This document shows, one piece after another, positions 8,115 through 20,220 of a DNA stretch of 64,000 nt. The DNA comes from Mycolicibacterium doricum (GTDB lineage: Bacteria > Actinomycetota > Actinomycetes > Mycobacteriales > Mycobacteriaceae), in NCBI RefSeq assembly GCF_010728155.1, contig NZ_AP022605.1, forward strand, positions 2,480,001-2,544,000, written 5' to 3'. The translations under genes were made by a program, and so were the position numbers. The notes beneath the pieces were generated by a model that was not told the DNA's origin, did not search any database, and saw only the letters and a list, made by a program, of their open reading frames with translations. Within the stretch, counting starts at the first letter, position 1. Every line of letters starts with the position of its first letter.

Positions 8115-8693
8115 TCAATATGACGCGTCGCACAGTTCGAGTGCGACCTCCCGCGAAGCGTCCAACCGGGTGACCGCGGCGTTGAACTCGTCGGGTCCGG
8201 CATCACGCCTGATCGTCCCCGCGACGTCGCGGGCGGCGCCCACCCAGGCGCCCAGCGCGTCACCCAGTTCAGGGCTGAGCACCTCCGAGATGCCGCTGGA
8301 CACCAGGTTGGCGCTGATGTCGAGCGCTTCCACCGCCGGCCCGGCACGAGCCCCCACCTCGGGGGAGTTCTCGTTGACCGCGTCGACGTAGGCGTTGACG
8401 GCCCCGATCGCGTTCACGCTGGAGCTGCTCAGGTCCTCGCACGCGGTGTGGATCGCCGCGGTGGTCAGGGACTGTTGCCGTTCGGACTCCCGCGCGCTCG
8501 ACTGCGCGATCGACTCCTCGACCGAGGCGGACACCGAGGCGCGGTACACCGGCGCGGCCTCGGGGTCGACCTCGCCGGTCCCCGAGGTCACCGAAGTGCA
8601 GCCGACGATGACCATGGCCGCCGCGGCGAGGCTGCCGAGTATCCGGCCAACCGTCTGCAGCCGCCTCCCCTGGCACCCTCCACCGCTCAGCAC
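8115..8693 (-). CDS. Small lipoprotein (Rv2240c homologue)
   Basis: The 192-residue protein has a positively charged N-terminus (GRRLQTVGR), a hydrophobic stretch and a lipobox ending IVGC at Cys32, followed by a Thr/Ser/Gly linker. The remainder is helical and acidic, with two further cysteines (HTACED and ELCDAS) that could form a disulfide outside the membrane. The GTG start at 8693 is the best in-frame choice, though its ribosome site is weak. It is divergent from aceE, with about 170 bp between them. No catalytic motif is seen. It probably sits on the outer face of the plasma membrane. Confidence 0.85.
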   Translation of the reverse strand: MLSGGGCQGRRLQTVGRILGSLAAAAMVIVGCTSVTSGTGEVDPEAAPVYRASVSASVEESIAQSSARESERQQSLTTAAIHTACEDLSSSSVNAIGAVNAYVDAVNENSPEVGARAGPAVEALDISANLVSSGISEVLSPELGDALGAWVGAARDVAGTIRRDAGPDEFNAAVTRLDASREVALELCDASY

Positions 8694-8861
8694 GGTCTAC
8701 AGACGTTACCGGTTGACCGACTTCGTCGCGGGTTCACTCCGACCACCTGCGCTACCACGGTGCGGTTGCGGCACGATGGGGGAAGGATGGAGGTTGTCGC
8801 GCGTGAGGTCACAAACCCCCACGGTCGCGGCGTTCCCATACCGCCTGACAAGGAGCGGAAA

Positions 8862-11651
<2,790 letters not shown>

Positions 11652-11672
11652 GGCCCCCGACACCTTGGAGGA

Positions 11673-11698
11673 CCCGATAGAAAATCGGGGTATCTTTT
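11673..11698 (+). terminator. Possible intrinsic terminator after aceE
   Basis: CCCGAT and ATCGGG form a six-pair hairpin with loop AGAAA, followed by GTATCTTTT. It sits between the aceE stop and the mabR start only four bases later, so it would separate the two units but also overlaps the mabR leader. The stem is short; moderate support only. Confidence 0.45.
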
Positions 11699-11702
11699 AG
11701 GG

Positions 11703-12989
11703 ATGCTCGACAATCGGTACGTCCCGCCGGCGTCGACGGTGGAGGTCCTGCAGACCGTGCCGGACTCGGTGCTGCGCCGGTTGAAGCAGTACTCGGGACG
11801 GTTGGCCACCGAGGCGGTGGCCTCCATGGGTGACCGGTTGCCGTTCTTCGCCGGCCTGGAGGCCTCGCAACGCGCTAGCGTGCACCTCGTCGTGCAGACA
11901 GCGGTGGTCAACTTCGTCGAATGGATGCGCGACCCGCAGAGCAACGTCGGCTACACCGCGAAGGCGTTCGAGGTGGTCCCCCAGGATCTGACCCGTCGCA
12001 TCGCGCTGCGCCAGACCGTCGAGATGGTGCGTACCACGATGGAGTTCTTCGAGGAGGCGGTACCGGTGCTGGCGCGCTCCGACGAGCAGGTGACGGCGCT
12101 GACCGCGGGCATCCTGCGCTACAGCCGGGATCTGGCGTTCGCCGCGGCCTCGGCCTACGCCGACGCAGCCGAGGCGCGGGGCGCATGGGACACCCGGATG
12201 GAGGCCAACGTCGTCGACGCCGTGGTCCGCGGTGACGTGGGGCCGGAACTGCAGTCCCAGGCGGCGACGCTCAATTGGGACGCCACCGCCCCGGCCACCG
12301 TCATCGTCGGGCTCCCGCAGCCCGACCGCGTCGACTTCGCCTCCGACGACGTGCGCGACGTGGTGACCCGCAACGACCGCGCCGCGCTGTCGGATGTGCA
12401 CGGCACCTGGCTGGTCGCGATCGTCTCCGGTCCGATCTCGCCCACCGACCGCTTCCTCAAGGAAATCCTCGCGGCCTTCGCCGACGGCCCGGTCGTCGTC
12501 GGACCGACGGCGCCGACGCTGTCGGCGGCCCACCTGTCCGCCAGCGAGGCGATCGCAGGCATGAACGCGGTCGCCGGATGGAGCGGTGCGCCCCGGCCGG
12601 TGTCGGCACGCGAACTACTGCCCGAACGCGCCCTGCTCGGCGACGCGACGGCCATCGCGGCGCTGGACGCGGAGGTGATGCGACCGCTCGGTGATGCCGG
12701 TCCCGCCCTCACCGAAACCCTGGACGCCTACCTGGACGCCGGTGGGGCGATCGAGGCCTGCGCCCGCCAATTGTTCGTTCATCCAAATACCGTGCGTTAC
12801 CGGCTGAAACGGATCGCCGACTTCACCGGGCGCGACCCCACCCTGCCCCGCGACGCGTACGTCCTGCGGGTAGCTTCCACAGTGGGCCGGCTCAACCGGC
12901 ACGCGGCCCAGTCCAACCGGGCGAGTGCGGCATCGCTGCACGTCCCCACCGTGCGACCGGCCAGCGCGAACCTCTATCGCAACGGCTAG
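11703..12989 (+). CDS. mabR: MabR, PucR-type regulator of the FAS-II operon
   Basis: The 428-residue protein matches Rv2242 (MabR, mycolic acid biosynthesis regulator). It shares the conserved N-terminal region (TVPDSVLRRLKQYSGRLATE and FVEWMRDPQSNVGYTAKAF) and a C-terminal PucR-type helix-turn-helix (ACARQLFVHPNTVRYRLKRI) at about residues 350-370. In M. tuberculosis MabR binds upstream of fabD and controls fabD-acpM-kasA-kasB-accD6, sensing acyl-CoA. An inverted repeat suited to it lies 42 bp downstream of this gene. The ATG start at 11703 gives an N-terminus different from M. tuberculosis, which is normal for the family. The 128 bp to fabD contain the operon promoter. Confidence 0.95.
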   Translation: MLDNRYVPPASTVEVLQTVPDSVLRRLKQYSGRLATEAVASMGDRLPFFAGLEASQRASVHLVVQTAVVNFVEWMRDPQSNVGYTAKAFEVVPQDLTRRIALRQTVEMVRTTMEFFEEAVPVLARSDEQVTALTAGILRYSRDLAFAAASAYADAAEARGAWDTRMEANVVDAVVRGDVGPELQSQAATLNWDATAPATVIVGLPQPDRVDFASDDVRDVVTRNDRAALSDVHGTWLVAIVSGPISPTDRFLKEILAAFADGPVVVGPTAPTLSAAHLSASEAIAGMNAVAGWSGAPRPVSARELLPERALLGDATAIAALDAEVMRPLGDAGPALTETLDAYLDAGGAIEACARQLFVHPNTVRYRLKRIADFTGRDPTLPRDAYVLRVASTVGRLNRHAAQSNRASAASLHVPTVRPASANLYRNG

Positions 12990-13030
12990 GAGGTCGCGGC
13001 TGGATCTCGCCGGAGTTGCATCACATGCAG

Positions 13031-13051
13031 TTTTGTGGACTTGCTACAAAA
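13031..13051 (+). promoter_or_regulatory. Probable MabR operator of the FAS-II operon
   Basis: A perfect inverted repeat, TTTTGT-N9-ACAAAA, lies 67 bp upstream of the fabD start and 42 bp after mabR. Downstream AT-rich stretches (TAAGAT at 13055-13060 and CATAATCT near 13067) could serve as -10 elements. The location and the TTTTGT/ACAAAA half-sites fit what is known of MabR/FasR-type operators; binding itself is inferred. Confidence 0.7.
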
Positions 13052-13117
13052 ACATAAGATGAGGTTCATAATCTCTTACACGGCGCGAAGTCGTCTTCAC
13101 AGTGTTCTCTTAGAGAC

Positions 13118-14083
13118 GTGCCTCAATCGCCTACCCAGGTCGCGCTGCTCGCGCCCGGCCAGGGGTCACAGACTCCCGGGATGCTCGAGCCCTGGCTGCC
13201 GCTGTCCGGTGCCGCAGAGCGCTTGGCGACGTGGTCGGAGATCAGCGGCCTGGACCTGGCCCGGCTGGGCACCAACGCCGACGCCGACGAGATCACCGAC
13301 ACCGCGGTGACCCAGCCCCTGGTCGTGGCCGCCACGCTGCTGGCCCACGAGGAAGTCACCCGGCGTCTGGGCGAGCGCAGCGACGCGGGAACAACCGGCC
13401 TGTTCGGTGCCGGCGCCGTCGTCGCCGGCCACTCCGTCGGCGAGATCGCCGCATACGCCATCGCCGGGGTCATCTCCGCCGACGATGCGATCAAGCTGGC
13501 CGCCACCCGCGGCGCCGAGATGGCCAAGGCCTGCGCGCTCGAGCCGACCGGCATGGCGGCCGTCCTCGGCGGCGACGAGGCCGATGTACTTGAAGCGCTC
13601 GCTCGATTCGACCTGGTAGCCGCCAACCGCAATGCGGCCGGTCAGATCGTCGCCGCCGGCGCGGTGTCCGCTCTGGACAAGCTTGCCGAGGACCCGCCGG
13701 CCAAGGCCCGCGTCCGCAAGCTGGCCACCGCGGGCGCCTTCCACACTCAGTACATGGCCTCCGCACTCGACGGCTACCAGGCCGCCGCGCGTGAGGTGTC
13801 CACCGCCGAGCCGACGGCCACGCTGCTGTCGAACGTCGACGGAAAGCCGGTAACCTCGGCTGCGGACGCGATCGAGAAGCTGGTCGCCCAATTGACCCGC
13901 CCCGTGCGCTGGGATCTCTGTACCGCAACGATGCGGCAGCGCTTCGAGAACGCCGAGAACGCCGCGATCGTCGAATTCCCGCCCGCGGGCACACTCGTCG
14001 GCATCGCCAAACGTGAACTTCGGGGGGTTGCGACGCACGCCGTCAAGTCCCCCGCTGATCTGGACGGGCTCACCTCGCTGTAG
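13118..14083 (+). CDS. fabD: Malonyl-CoA:ACP transacylase FabD
   Basis: The 321-residue enzyme loads malonyl from CoA onto AcpM to feed FAS-II elongation. The nucleophile Ser106 lies in GHSVGEIAAY, catalytic His209 in GAFHTQY, and the substrate-fold motif APGQGSQTPGML is at the N-terminus. The start is GTG at 13118 (MPQSPTQVALLAPGQG), seven residues longer than the M. tuberculosis protein. It is the first gene of the operon controlled by the upstream inverted repeat, and acpM follows after 87 bp. Confidence 0.97.
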   Translation: MPQSPTQVALLAPGQGSQTPGMLEPWLPLSGAAERLATWSEISGLDLARLGTNADADEITDTAVTQPLVVAATLLAHEEVTRRLGERSDAGTTGLFGAGAVVAGHSVGEIAAYAIAGVISADDAIKLAATRGAEMAKACALEPTGMAAVLGGDEADVLEALARFDLVAANRNAAGQIVAAGAVSALDKLAEDPPAKARVRKLATAGAFHTQYMASALDGYQAAAREVSTAEPTATLLSNVDGKPVTSAADAIEKLVAQLTRPVRWDLCTATMRQRFENAENAAIVEFPPAGTLVGIAKRELRGVATHAVKSPADLDGLTSL

Positions 14084-14170
14084 GCCGCCGGGACAACCGC
14101 ATATCGATCGTCATTCCAAGAGTTCTCCGCTTCCGCGGAGGCATGTTCACCACGTATAGAAGGAGCCATC

Positions 14171-14464
14171 GTGCCCGCCACTCAGGAAGAAATCATCGCC
14201 GGCCTCGCCGAGATCATCGAAGAGGTCACCGGTATCGAGCCGTCTGAGGTCACCCCGGAGAAGTCGTTCGTCGACGATCTGGACATCGACTCGCTGTCGA
14301 TGGTGGAGATCGCGGTGCAGACCGAGGACAAGTACGGCGTGAAGATCCCCGACGAGGACCTCGCCGGGCTGCGGACCGTGGGTGACGTCGTCGCCTACAT
14401 CCAGAAGCTCGAGGAAGAGAACCCCGAGGCTGCCGCCGCACTCCGCGATAAGTTCTCGCAGTGA
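14171..14464 (+). CDS. acpM: Meromycolate-extension acyl carrier protein AcpM
   Basis: The 97-residue acyl carrier protein carries growing meromycolate chains. The phosphopantetheine attachment site is Ser41 in DIDSLSMVE, the same residue number as in M. tuberculosis. The C-terminal extension past the ACP fold ([17 protein letters not shown]) is shorter than in M. tuberculosis, where AcpM has 115 residues. The GTG start at 14171 is preceded by AAGGAG. The stop overlaps the kasA start by four bases (GTGA), so the two are translationally coupled. Confidence 0.97.
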   Translation: MPATQEEIIAGLAEIIEEVTGIEPSEVTPEKSFVDDLDIDSLSMVEIAVQTEDKYGVKIPDEDLAGLRTVGDVVAYIQKLEEENPEAAAALRDKFSQ

Positions 14465-15711
14465 CCAGGCCTTCCACTGCTAACGGCGGTTTCCCCAGCG
14501 TCGTGGTGACCGCCGTCGAGGCGACCACGTCGCTCGCCGCAGACATCGAGAGCACGTGGAAGGGCCTGCTGGCCGGTGAGAGCGGTATCCGCGTTCTCGA
14601 AGACGAGTTCGTCACCAAGTGGGACCTGCCGGTGCGTATCGGCGGCCATCTGGTCGACAACGTCGACGATCACATGACCCGCATCGACATGCGTCGCATG
14701 TCTTACGTGCAGCGCATGTCGAAGTTGATTTCCGGCCGGCTCTGGGAGACCGCCGGTAAGCCTGAGGTTGATCCGGACCGATTCGCCGTGATCATCGGCA
14801 CCGGTCTGGGCGGCGGCGAGAAGATCGTCGAAACCTACGACGCGATGAACCAGGGTGGCCCCCGCAAGGTGTCGCCGCTCGCTGTCCAGATGATCATGCC
14901 CAACGGTGCGGCGGCCGTCGCTGGTCTGGAACTGGGCGCCCGCGCCGGGGTCATCACCCCGGTGTCGGCGTGCTCGTCCGGGTCGGAGGCGATCGCTCAC
15001 GGATGGCGTCAGATCGTCATGGGCGATGCGGACTTCGCCGTTGTCGGCGGTGTGGAAGGCGGCATCGAGGCACTGCCCATCGCGGCGTTCTCGATGATGC
15101 GCGCCATGTCCACGCGTAACGACGACCCCGCCGGTGCGTCACGGCCGTTCGACAAGAACCGCGACGGCTTCGTGTTCGGCGAGGCCGGGGCGATGATGAT
15201 CATCGAGACCGAAGAGCACGCGCTGGCCCGCGGCGCCAAGCCGTTGGCCCGCCTCATGGGCGCCGGCATTACCAGCGACGCGTTCCACATGGTGGCTCCT
15301 GCGCCGGACGGTCATCGGGCCGGCCACGCGATGAAGCGTGCGATGGAGACGGCGGGGTTGTCCGCCAAGGACATCGACCACGTCAACGCCCACGCCACCG
15401 CGACCCCGATCGGCGACACGGCCGAGGCCAACGCCCTGCGGGTCGCCGGTGTGGAGCACGCCGCGGTGTACGCGCCGAAGTCAGCGCTCGGCCACTCCAT
15501 CGGTGCGGTCGGTGCGCTGGAGTCGATCCTCACGGTGCTCGCACTGCGTGACGGCGTCATCCCGCCAACACTGAACTACGAGACACCGGACCCCGAGATC
15601 GATCTCGATGTCGTCGCGGGCGAGCCACGTTATGGCGACTACCAGTACGCCATCAACAACTCGTTCGGATTCGGAGGCCACAATGTGGCCTTGGCGTTCG
15701 GTCGTTACTGA
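14461..15711 (+). CDS. kasA: Beta-ketoacyl-ACP synthase KasA
   Basis: The 416-residue condensing enzyme performs the earlier rounds of meromycolate chain elongation on AcpM-bound substrates. The catalytic triad is Cys171 in SACSSGSEA, His311 in [11 protein letters not shown] and His345 in [12 protein letters not shown], matching M. tuberculosis numbering exactly. The start codon GTG overlaps the acpM stop. It is the known target of thiolactomycin-type inhibitors in this family. kasB follows after a 39-bp gap. Confidence 0.98.
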   Translation: MTRPSTANGGFPSVVVTAVEATTSLAADIESTWKGLLAGESGIRVLEDEFVTKWDLPVRIGGHLVDNVDDHMTRIDMRRMSYVQRMSKLISGRLWETAGKPEVDPDRFAVIIGTGLGGGEKIVETYDAMNQGGPRKVSPLAVQMIMPNGAAAVAGLELGARAGVITPVSACSSGSEAIAHGWRQIVMGDADFAVVGGVEGGIEALPIAAFSMMRAMSTRNDDPAGASRPFDKNRDGFVFGEAGAMMIIETEEHALARGAKPLARLMGAGITSDAFHMVAPAPDGHRAGHAMKRAMETAGLSAKDIDHVNAHATATPIGDTAEANALRVAGVEHAAVYAPKSALGHSIGAVGALESILTVLALRDGVIPPTLNYETPDPEIDLDVVAGEPRYGDYQYAINNSFGFGGHNVALAFGRY

Positions 15712-15750
15712 GTAGCGCACGGCCAACGGAAAGACACAAACGGAGCAGGA

Positions 15751-17001
15751 ATGGCACGGTTAACGGGGGACGGTTTCCCCAACGTGGTCGTCACAGGTGT
15801 TGCTATGACGACCGCCCTGGCTACCGATGCGGAGACCACCTGGCAGCGTCTCATCGACGGGCAGAGCGGTATCCGCACACTGGAGGACCCGTTCGTCGAG
15901 CAGTACGACCTTCCGGTGCGTATCGGCGGGCATCTGCTGGAGGACTTCGACGGTGAGCTCACGCGTGTCGAGCTCCGCCGGCTGTCCTACCTGCAGAAGA
16001 TGTCGACGGTGCTGGGGCGTCGCGTCTGGGAGAACGCCGGCACGCCGGAGGTCGACTCGCGTCGGCTGATGGTGTCGATTGGCACCGGCATGGGCTCCAC
16101 CGAGGAGCTCGTGTTCAGCTACGACGCGATGCGAGCCAAGGGCCTCAAGGCCGTGTCACCGCTGGCCGTGCAGATGTACATGCCCAACGCGGCCGCCGCC
16201 GCGGTGGGTCTGGAGCGCAAGGCCCGCGCCGGGGTCATCACCCCGGTATCGGCCTGCGCCTCCGGTTCGGAGGGCATCGCCCAGGCGTGGCGCAACATCG
16301 TGCTGGGTGAGGCCGACATCGCAATCTGCGGCGGGGTCGAGACCCGGATCGAGGCCGTGCCGATCGCCGGGTTCGCGCAGATGCGCATCGTGCTGTCGAC
16401 CACCAACGACGATCCGGCAGGGGCCTGCCGTCCGTTCGACAGGGACCGCAACGGCTTCGTCTTCGGGGAGGCCGGTGCCCTGATGGTCATCGAGACCGAG
16501 GAGCACGCCAAGGCGCGCGGCGCCAACATCCTCGCCCGGATCATGGGCGCGAGCGTGACCTCGGACGGCTACCACATCGTGGCGCCGGACCCCAACGGCG
16601 AGCAGGCCGGATGGGCGATGACCCGCGCCATCCAACTGGCCGGTCTGCAACCGACCGATATCGACCATGTCAACGCGCACGCCACCGGCACCATTGTCGG
16701 TGACGTCGCCGAGGGCAAGGCGATCAACAAGGCGATGGGCGGCCACAAGCCGGCGGTCTACGCGCCCAAAGGGGCGCTCGGCCACTCGGTCGGCGCCGTC
16801 GGCGCGGTGGAGTCGATCCTGACGGTGCTGGCGCTCAAGAACGGCGTCATCCCCCCGACACTCAACCTGAAGAACCTGGATCCGGAGATCGACCTCGACG
16901 TCGTCGCCGGCTCTGAGCGACCCGGTAACTACCGGTACGCGATCAACAATTCGTTCGGATTCGGTGGGCACAACGTCGCGCTGGCTTTCGGGAAGTACTA
17001 G
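15751..17001 (+). CDS. kasB: Beta-ketoacyl-ACP synthase KasB
   Basis: The 416-residue paralogue of KasA carries meromycolate chains to full length in mycobacteria. Cys169 in SACASGSEG, His310 in [11 protein letters not shown] and His345 in [12 protein letters not shown] form the active site. The start is ATG 15751, with GGAGCAGGA upstream. The two Kas proteins are clearly paralogous along their whole length (for example VFGEAGA and [19 protein letters not shown] near the ends). The order kasA-kasB-accD6 is conserved. Confidence 0.97.
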   Translation: MARLTGDGFPNVVVTGVAMTTALATDAETTWQRLIDGQSGIRTLEDPFVEQYDLPVRIGGHLLEDFDGELTRVELRRLSYLQKMSTVLGRRVWENAGTPEVDSRRLMVSIGTGMGSTEELVFSYDAMRAKGLKAVSPLAVQMYMPNAAAAAVGLERKARAGVITPVSACASGSEGIAQAWRNIVLGEADIAICGGVETRIEAVPIAGFAQMRIVLSTTNDDPAGACRPFDRDRNGFVFGEAGALMVIETEEHAKARGANILARIMGASVTSDGYHIVAPDPNGEQAGWAMTRAIQLAGLQPTDIDHVNAHATGTIVGDVAEGKAINKAMGGHKPAVYAPKGALGHSVGAVGAVESILTVLALKNGVIPPTLNLKNLDPEIDLDVVAGSERPGNYRYAINNSFGFGGHNVALAFGKY

Positions 17002-17057
17002 CACGCGCAGCTTCTCGACAGTCAGCTGACATCGGAACGGGCACTAGGAGGATTTGG

Positions 17058-18479
17058 ATGACGATCATGGCCCCCGAGGCTGTCGGCGAAACGCTCGACC
17101 CGCGCGATCCGCTGCTCCGGCTGAGCACGTTCTTCGACGACGGCACCGTCGAGCTGCTGCATGAGCGGGACCGCTCCGGTGTGCTCGCCGCCGCGGGCAC
17201 CGTCAACGGCGTGCGCGCCATCGCGTTCTGCACGGACGGGACCGTGATGGGCGGGGCCATGGGCACCGAGGGTTGCCGCCACATCGTCAACGCCTACGAC
17301 ACCGCCATCGAGGAGCAGAGCCCGATCATCGGGATCTGGCACTCCGGTGGCGCCCGCCTCGCCGAGGGTGTCAAGGCGCTGCACGCTGTCGGTCTGGTGT
17401 TCGAGGCCATGATCCGCGCGTCCGGGTTCATCCCGCAGATCTCCGTCGTCGTCGGCTTCGCCGCCGGCGGCGCCGCCTACGGTCCGGCCCTGACCGACGT
17501 CATCGTGATGGCCCCGGACAGCAAGATCTTCGTGACCGGCCCCGATGTGGTGCGCAGCGTCACCGGCGAGGACGTCGACATGGTGTCGCTCGGCGGACCA
17601 GAGGCCCATCACAAGAAGTCCGGTGTCTGCCACATCGTCGCCAGCGACGAACTCGACGCCTACCAGCGCGGCCGCCGCCTGGTCGGGTTGTTCAGCCAGC
17701 AGGGCCATTTCGACCGGACGAAGGCGGAGGCCCAGGACAGCGACCTGGCGGCCCTGCTGCCGGATTCGGCGCGGCGCGCCTACGACGTGCACCCGCTGAT
17801 CACCGCGCTGCTCGACGACGGCGTGCCGTTCGAGGAGTTCCAGGCCAAGTGGGCGCCGTCGATGGTGGTCGGGCTTGGCCGGCTGGCCGGGCGAACCGTC
17901 GGTGTGCTGGCCAACAACCCGCTGCGTCTCGGCGGCTGCCTGAACTCCGAAAGCGCCGAGAAGGCAGCACGTTTCGTGCGGCTGTGCGACGCGTTCGGCA
18001 TCCCGCTGGTCGTCGTCGTCGACGTGCCGGGCTACCTGCCCGGCGTCGACCAGGAGTGGGGCGGTGTGGTCCGCCGCGGCGCTAAGCTGCTGCACGCGTT
18101 CGGCGAGGCCACCGTTCCGCGTGTCACGCTGGTCACCCGGAAGATATACGGCGGCGCCTACATCGCGATGAACTCGCGTTCACTGGGTGCGACGAAGGTC
18201 TTCGCGTGGCCGGACGCCGAGGTTGCCGTCATGGGCGCCAAGGCAGCGGTCGGGATCCTGCACAAGAAGAAGCTCGCGGCCGCAGCGCCCGAGGACCGCG
18301 AAGCGCTGCACGAGGAGCTCGCCGCCGAGCACGAGCGGATCGCCGGCGGTGTGGATTCCGCTATCGAGATCGGCGTGGTGGACGAGAAGATCGACCCCGA
18401 GCACACCCGCAGCAAGCTCGCCCAGGCGCTGGCCGAGGCGCCTGGGCGCCGCGGTCGGCACAAGAACATCCCGCTGTAG
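17058..18479 (+). CDS. accD6: Acetyl/propionyl-CoA carboxylase carboxyltransferase AccD6
   Basis: The 473-residue biotin-dependent carboxyltransferase beta subunit supplies malonyl-CoA for fatty acid and mycolic acid synthesis, working with a biotinylated AccA3 encoded elsewhere. The two crotonase-fold halves are visible, with oxyanion-hole glycines in HSGGARLAEG and FAAGGAAYGPAL, then VPGYLPGVDQEWGGVVRRGAKLL and RKIYGGAYIAMNSRSLGA. The start is ATG 17058, with AGGAGGATTTGG upstream. It is the last gene of the FAS-II operon, matching M. tuberculosis Rv2247. Confidence 0.97.
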   Translation: MTIMAPEAVGETLDPRDPLLRLSTFFDDGTVELLHERDRSGVLAAAGTVNGVRAIAFCTDGTVMGGAMGTEGCRHIVNAYDTAIEEQSPIIGIWHSGGARLAEGVKALHAVGLVFEAMIRASGFIPQISVVVGFAAGGAAYGPALTDVIVMAPDSKIFVTGPDVVRSVTGEDVDMVSLGGPEAHHKKSGVCHIVASDELDAYQRGRRLVGLFSQQGHFDRTKAEAQDSDLAALLPDSARRAYDVHPLITALLDDGVPFEEFQAKWAPSMVVGLGRLAGRTVGVLANNPLRLGGCLNSESAEKAARFVRLCDAFGIPLVVVVDVPGYLPGVDQEWGGVVRRGAKLLHAFGEATVPRVTLVTRKIYGGAYIAMNSRSLGATKVFAWPDAEVAVMGAKAAVGILHKKKLAAAAPEDREALHEELAAEHERIAGGVDSAIEIGVVDEKIDPEHTRSKLAQALAEAPGRRGRHKNIPL

Positions 18480-18489
18480 GTGAGCGGTA

Positions 18490-19096
18490 AGGGAACTCGC
18501 ACCTGCCGCAACGCCGGAGTTCGGCGGCCGGACATCCCCCGCCGATCACGTTGATGACACCGGTCGGCGATCCTCACCGTGTCGCCGCCTGACAGGTCGG
18601 CGGTACTGCCGCGCCGGTGTCGATCAGCGGGCGCAACCCGGGGTATGCGCCTTGGACGCCTTCGGTCGAGGTCGTCGCGAACGCGGTGTCGACGATGTGA
18701 GCAGGACGCTGACCTCCTGTCGGCTCGGTTGCGGCACGTCGGGTATCGGCCCGGGTGCACCTCGTCGGTGAGCCAGAGGTAGATGCGGCCGAGTTGTTCG
18801 GGTCATGAGGGTTCCACGCTCGACGGAGCTGCGCCGCGCGATGCCGCGGTTGCCACTGGCCAGGTAGCGATCCGCGTGGAGGAGTTTCGAGCTCCAGCGA
18901 CTAGTGCCGAACCCCAGGTTGCCGAACCCCAGGTCGCGCTTCCCCACGAGCACGACCGCCAGGCCGCGGCTCGCGGCATCCAGGGCGATACCGGCGCCGG
19001 TGATCCCGCCGCCGACCACCACGACGTCGACCGGTGCGCCGGCGGCCAGGGCGGCCAGTTCGGGGCACGGCGGGTTGCGTTGAGGGCGGCCGTCAT
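18490..19096 (-). pseudogene. glpD1: Decayed glycerol-3-phosphate dehydrogenase GlpD1
   Basis: Fragments recognisable from GlpD1 (Rv2249c) occur in order on the minus strand but in different frames. They are: an N-terminus MTAALNATRRAP; an FAD-binding VVVGGGITGAGIALDAASRG; GTSRWSSKLLHADRYLASGN; VERGTLMT; then, after a gap of roughly 200 residues, APGPIPDVPQPS; GVQGAYPGLRPLIDTG in another frame; and GVINVIGGG. A one-base loss lies soon after the start, and a 15-bp tandem duplication gives GFGNLGFGT. The intact protein is over 500 residues, so this copy cannot function. Its ATG still overlaps the TetR stop codon (ATGA), a relic of operon coupling. Confidence 0.88.
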
Positions 19097-19674
19097 GGCC
19101 GCAGGTACCCGTTCAGTGAGCGCGCCAGTTCCTTCGACAGGGCCTCGGCGTCGAGGAGCGGGGCCACCATCTGCGCGGACTGGATCGTCGACTGGGTGAT
19201 CAGCAGACACATCGCAGCCAGTTGACGGGATTCACCGAAGCGCACGCTGCCCTGGTCCTGGGCGAGTTTTATCTCAGCGGCCAGCGCGTCGATCAGGTTT
19301 TGTTGGCTGGTGCCGAGCCGTTCGGTGATGTAGGCCGTCGCCGGTTCGGGTGCGCTGTGCAGCACGGCCATCACGATCTCGTCGTTGCGTAGCCGGTTCC
19401 CCACCCGAACGATCCGTTCGACCAGCGCCACTCGGCCGACCCCGTCACCGGGTACGCCGTCGAGCACCCCGGCGATCCGGGCGGTGAGCAGCGCGGCGAG
19501 GACGGCGTCGATGTCACGCCAGCGGCGGTAGATGGTCGGCCGGCTCACTCGCGCCCGGCGCGCGATCTCCGCCAGCGTGACCCGGTTGACCCCGAAGGCC
19601 ACGACGCATTCCCCGGCGGCGTCGAGGATGCGTTCCTCCACCGTTCGCGAACCGCCATTACGCCTTGGCACCAC
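19093..19674 (-). CDS. TetR-family regulator (Rv2250c homologue)
   Basis: The 193-residue protein has an N-terminal TetR DNA-binding domain (TLAEIARRARVSRPTIYRRW at about residues 32-51) and a helical ligand-binding half. The start is ATG at 19674. A direct repeat TGTAA-TAA-TGTAA lies just upstream at 19676-19688 and may be part of its own control region. It is flanked by remnants of glpD1 on one side and of a flavoprotein on the other, the two genes it neighbours in M. tuberculosis. It is thus an apparently intact regulator whose local targets have decayed. Confidence 0.9.
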   Translation of the reverse strand: MVPRRNGGSRTVEERILDAAGECVVAFGVNRVTLAEIARRARVSRPTIYRRWRDIDAVLAALLTARIAGVLDGVPGDGVGRVALVERIVRVGNRLRNDEIVMAVLHSAPEPATAYITERLGTSQQNLIDALAAEIKLAQDQGSVRFGESRQLAAMCLLITQSTIQSAQMVAPLLDAEALSKELARSLNGYLRP

Positions 19675-19687
19675 GTGTAATAATGTA

Positions 19688-20220
19688 ACGCATCCTGGCC
19701 GATCCGAGCACGCTGCCCGGTTTCTTCCCCGATCTGGGGCGACGCGGCCGCCGCCAGAACCGTGTCCTGCGGCATTCGGTCACTTCTCGAACAGGCGCTC
19801 GGCGTCACGCAGCCAAGCCCGCCGATCGTCGCAGAACAGGTGAACCTTTTGCCCGTCGGGACGGCAAGTTCACCCTCGACCTGCTGCGCCGGCGCAATCG
19901 CGGAGTTCAGGACACACCCGACGCGGTGCTGCTGCCCGCCGACGAGGAGCAGGTCGCGGCGATCCTCGAGCACTGCAGCGCGCAGCGCATCGCGGTGGTG
20001 CCGGTTGGCGGGGGGACCAGCGTCGTGGGGTCGCTGGACCCGATCCCCGGCGACTTCGCCGCCGTGGTGTCGCCGGATCCACGCCGCCTCGGTCAAGGCA
20101 ACCCTCGATCCGGCCGGCCCACGCCGACGGGGATTTCACTGCCCACTGCCGGTCACGGTGTCCGTAGTCCCGGGCGCGCTGCGCATCCTGACGTCCACCG
20201 GTCAGCGCGGCGCTACCCGA
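19688..20220 (+). pseudogene. Remnant of an FAD-binding oxidase (Rv2251-like)
   Basis: On the plus strand, divergent from the TetR gene, a frame reads DPSTLPGFFPDL, then in other frames KFTLDLLRRRN, and VLLPADEEQVAAILEHC followed by VPVGGGTSVVGSLDPIPG. This is the FAD-binding (PCMH/alkyl-DHAP synthase type) N-terminal domain, where GGGTSVVG contacts FAD. After AVVSPDPRR the frame loses similarity, and the remaining 350 or more residues of the domain are missing. The M. tuberculosis neighbour of Rv2250c is the flavoprotein Rv2251, so the position fits. Its exact ends are approximate. Confidence 0.75.

Noticed and set aside
8448..8861. Upstream extension of AceE
   Set aside because: It would run through the divergent lipoprotein gene; the TTG at 8862 has a ribosome site and fits the known N-terminus.
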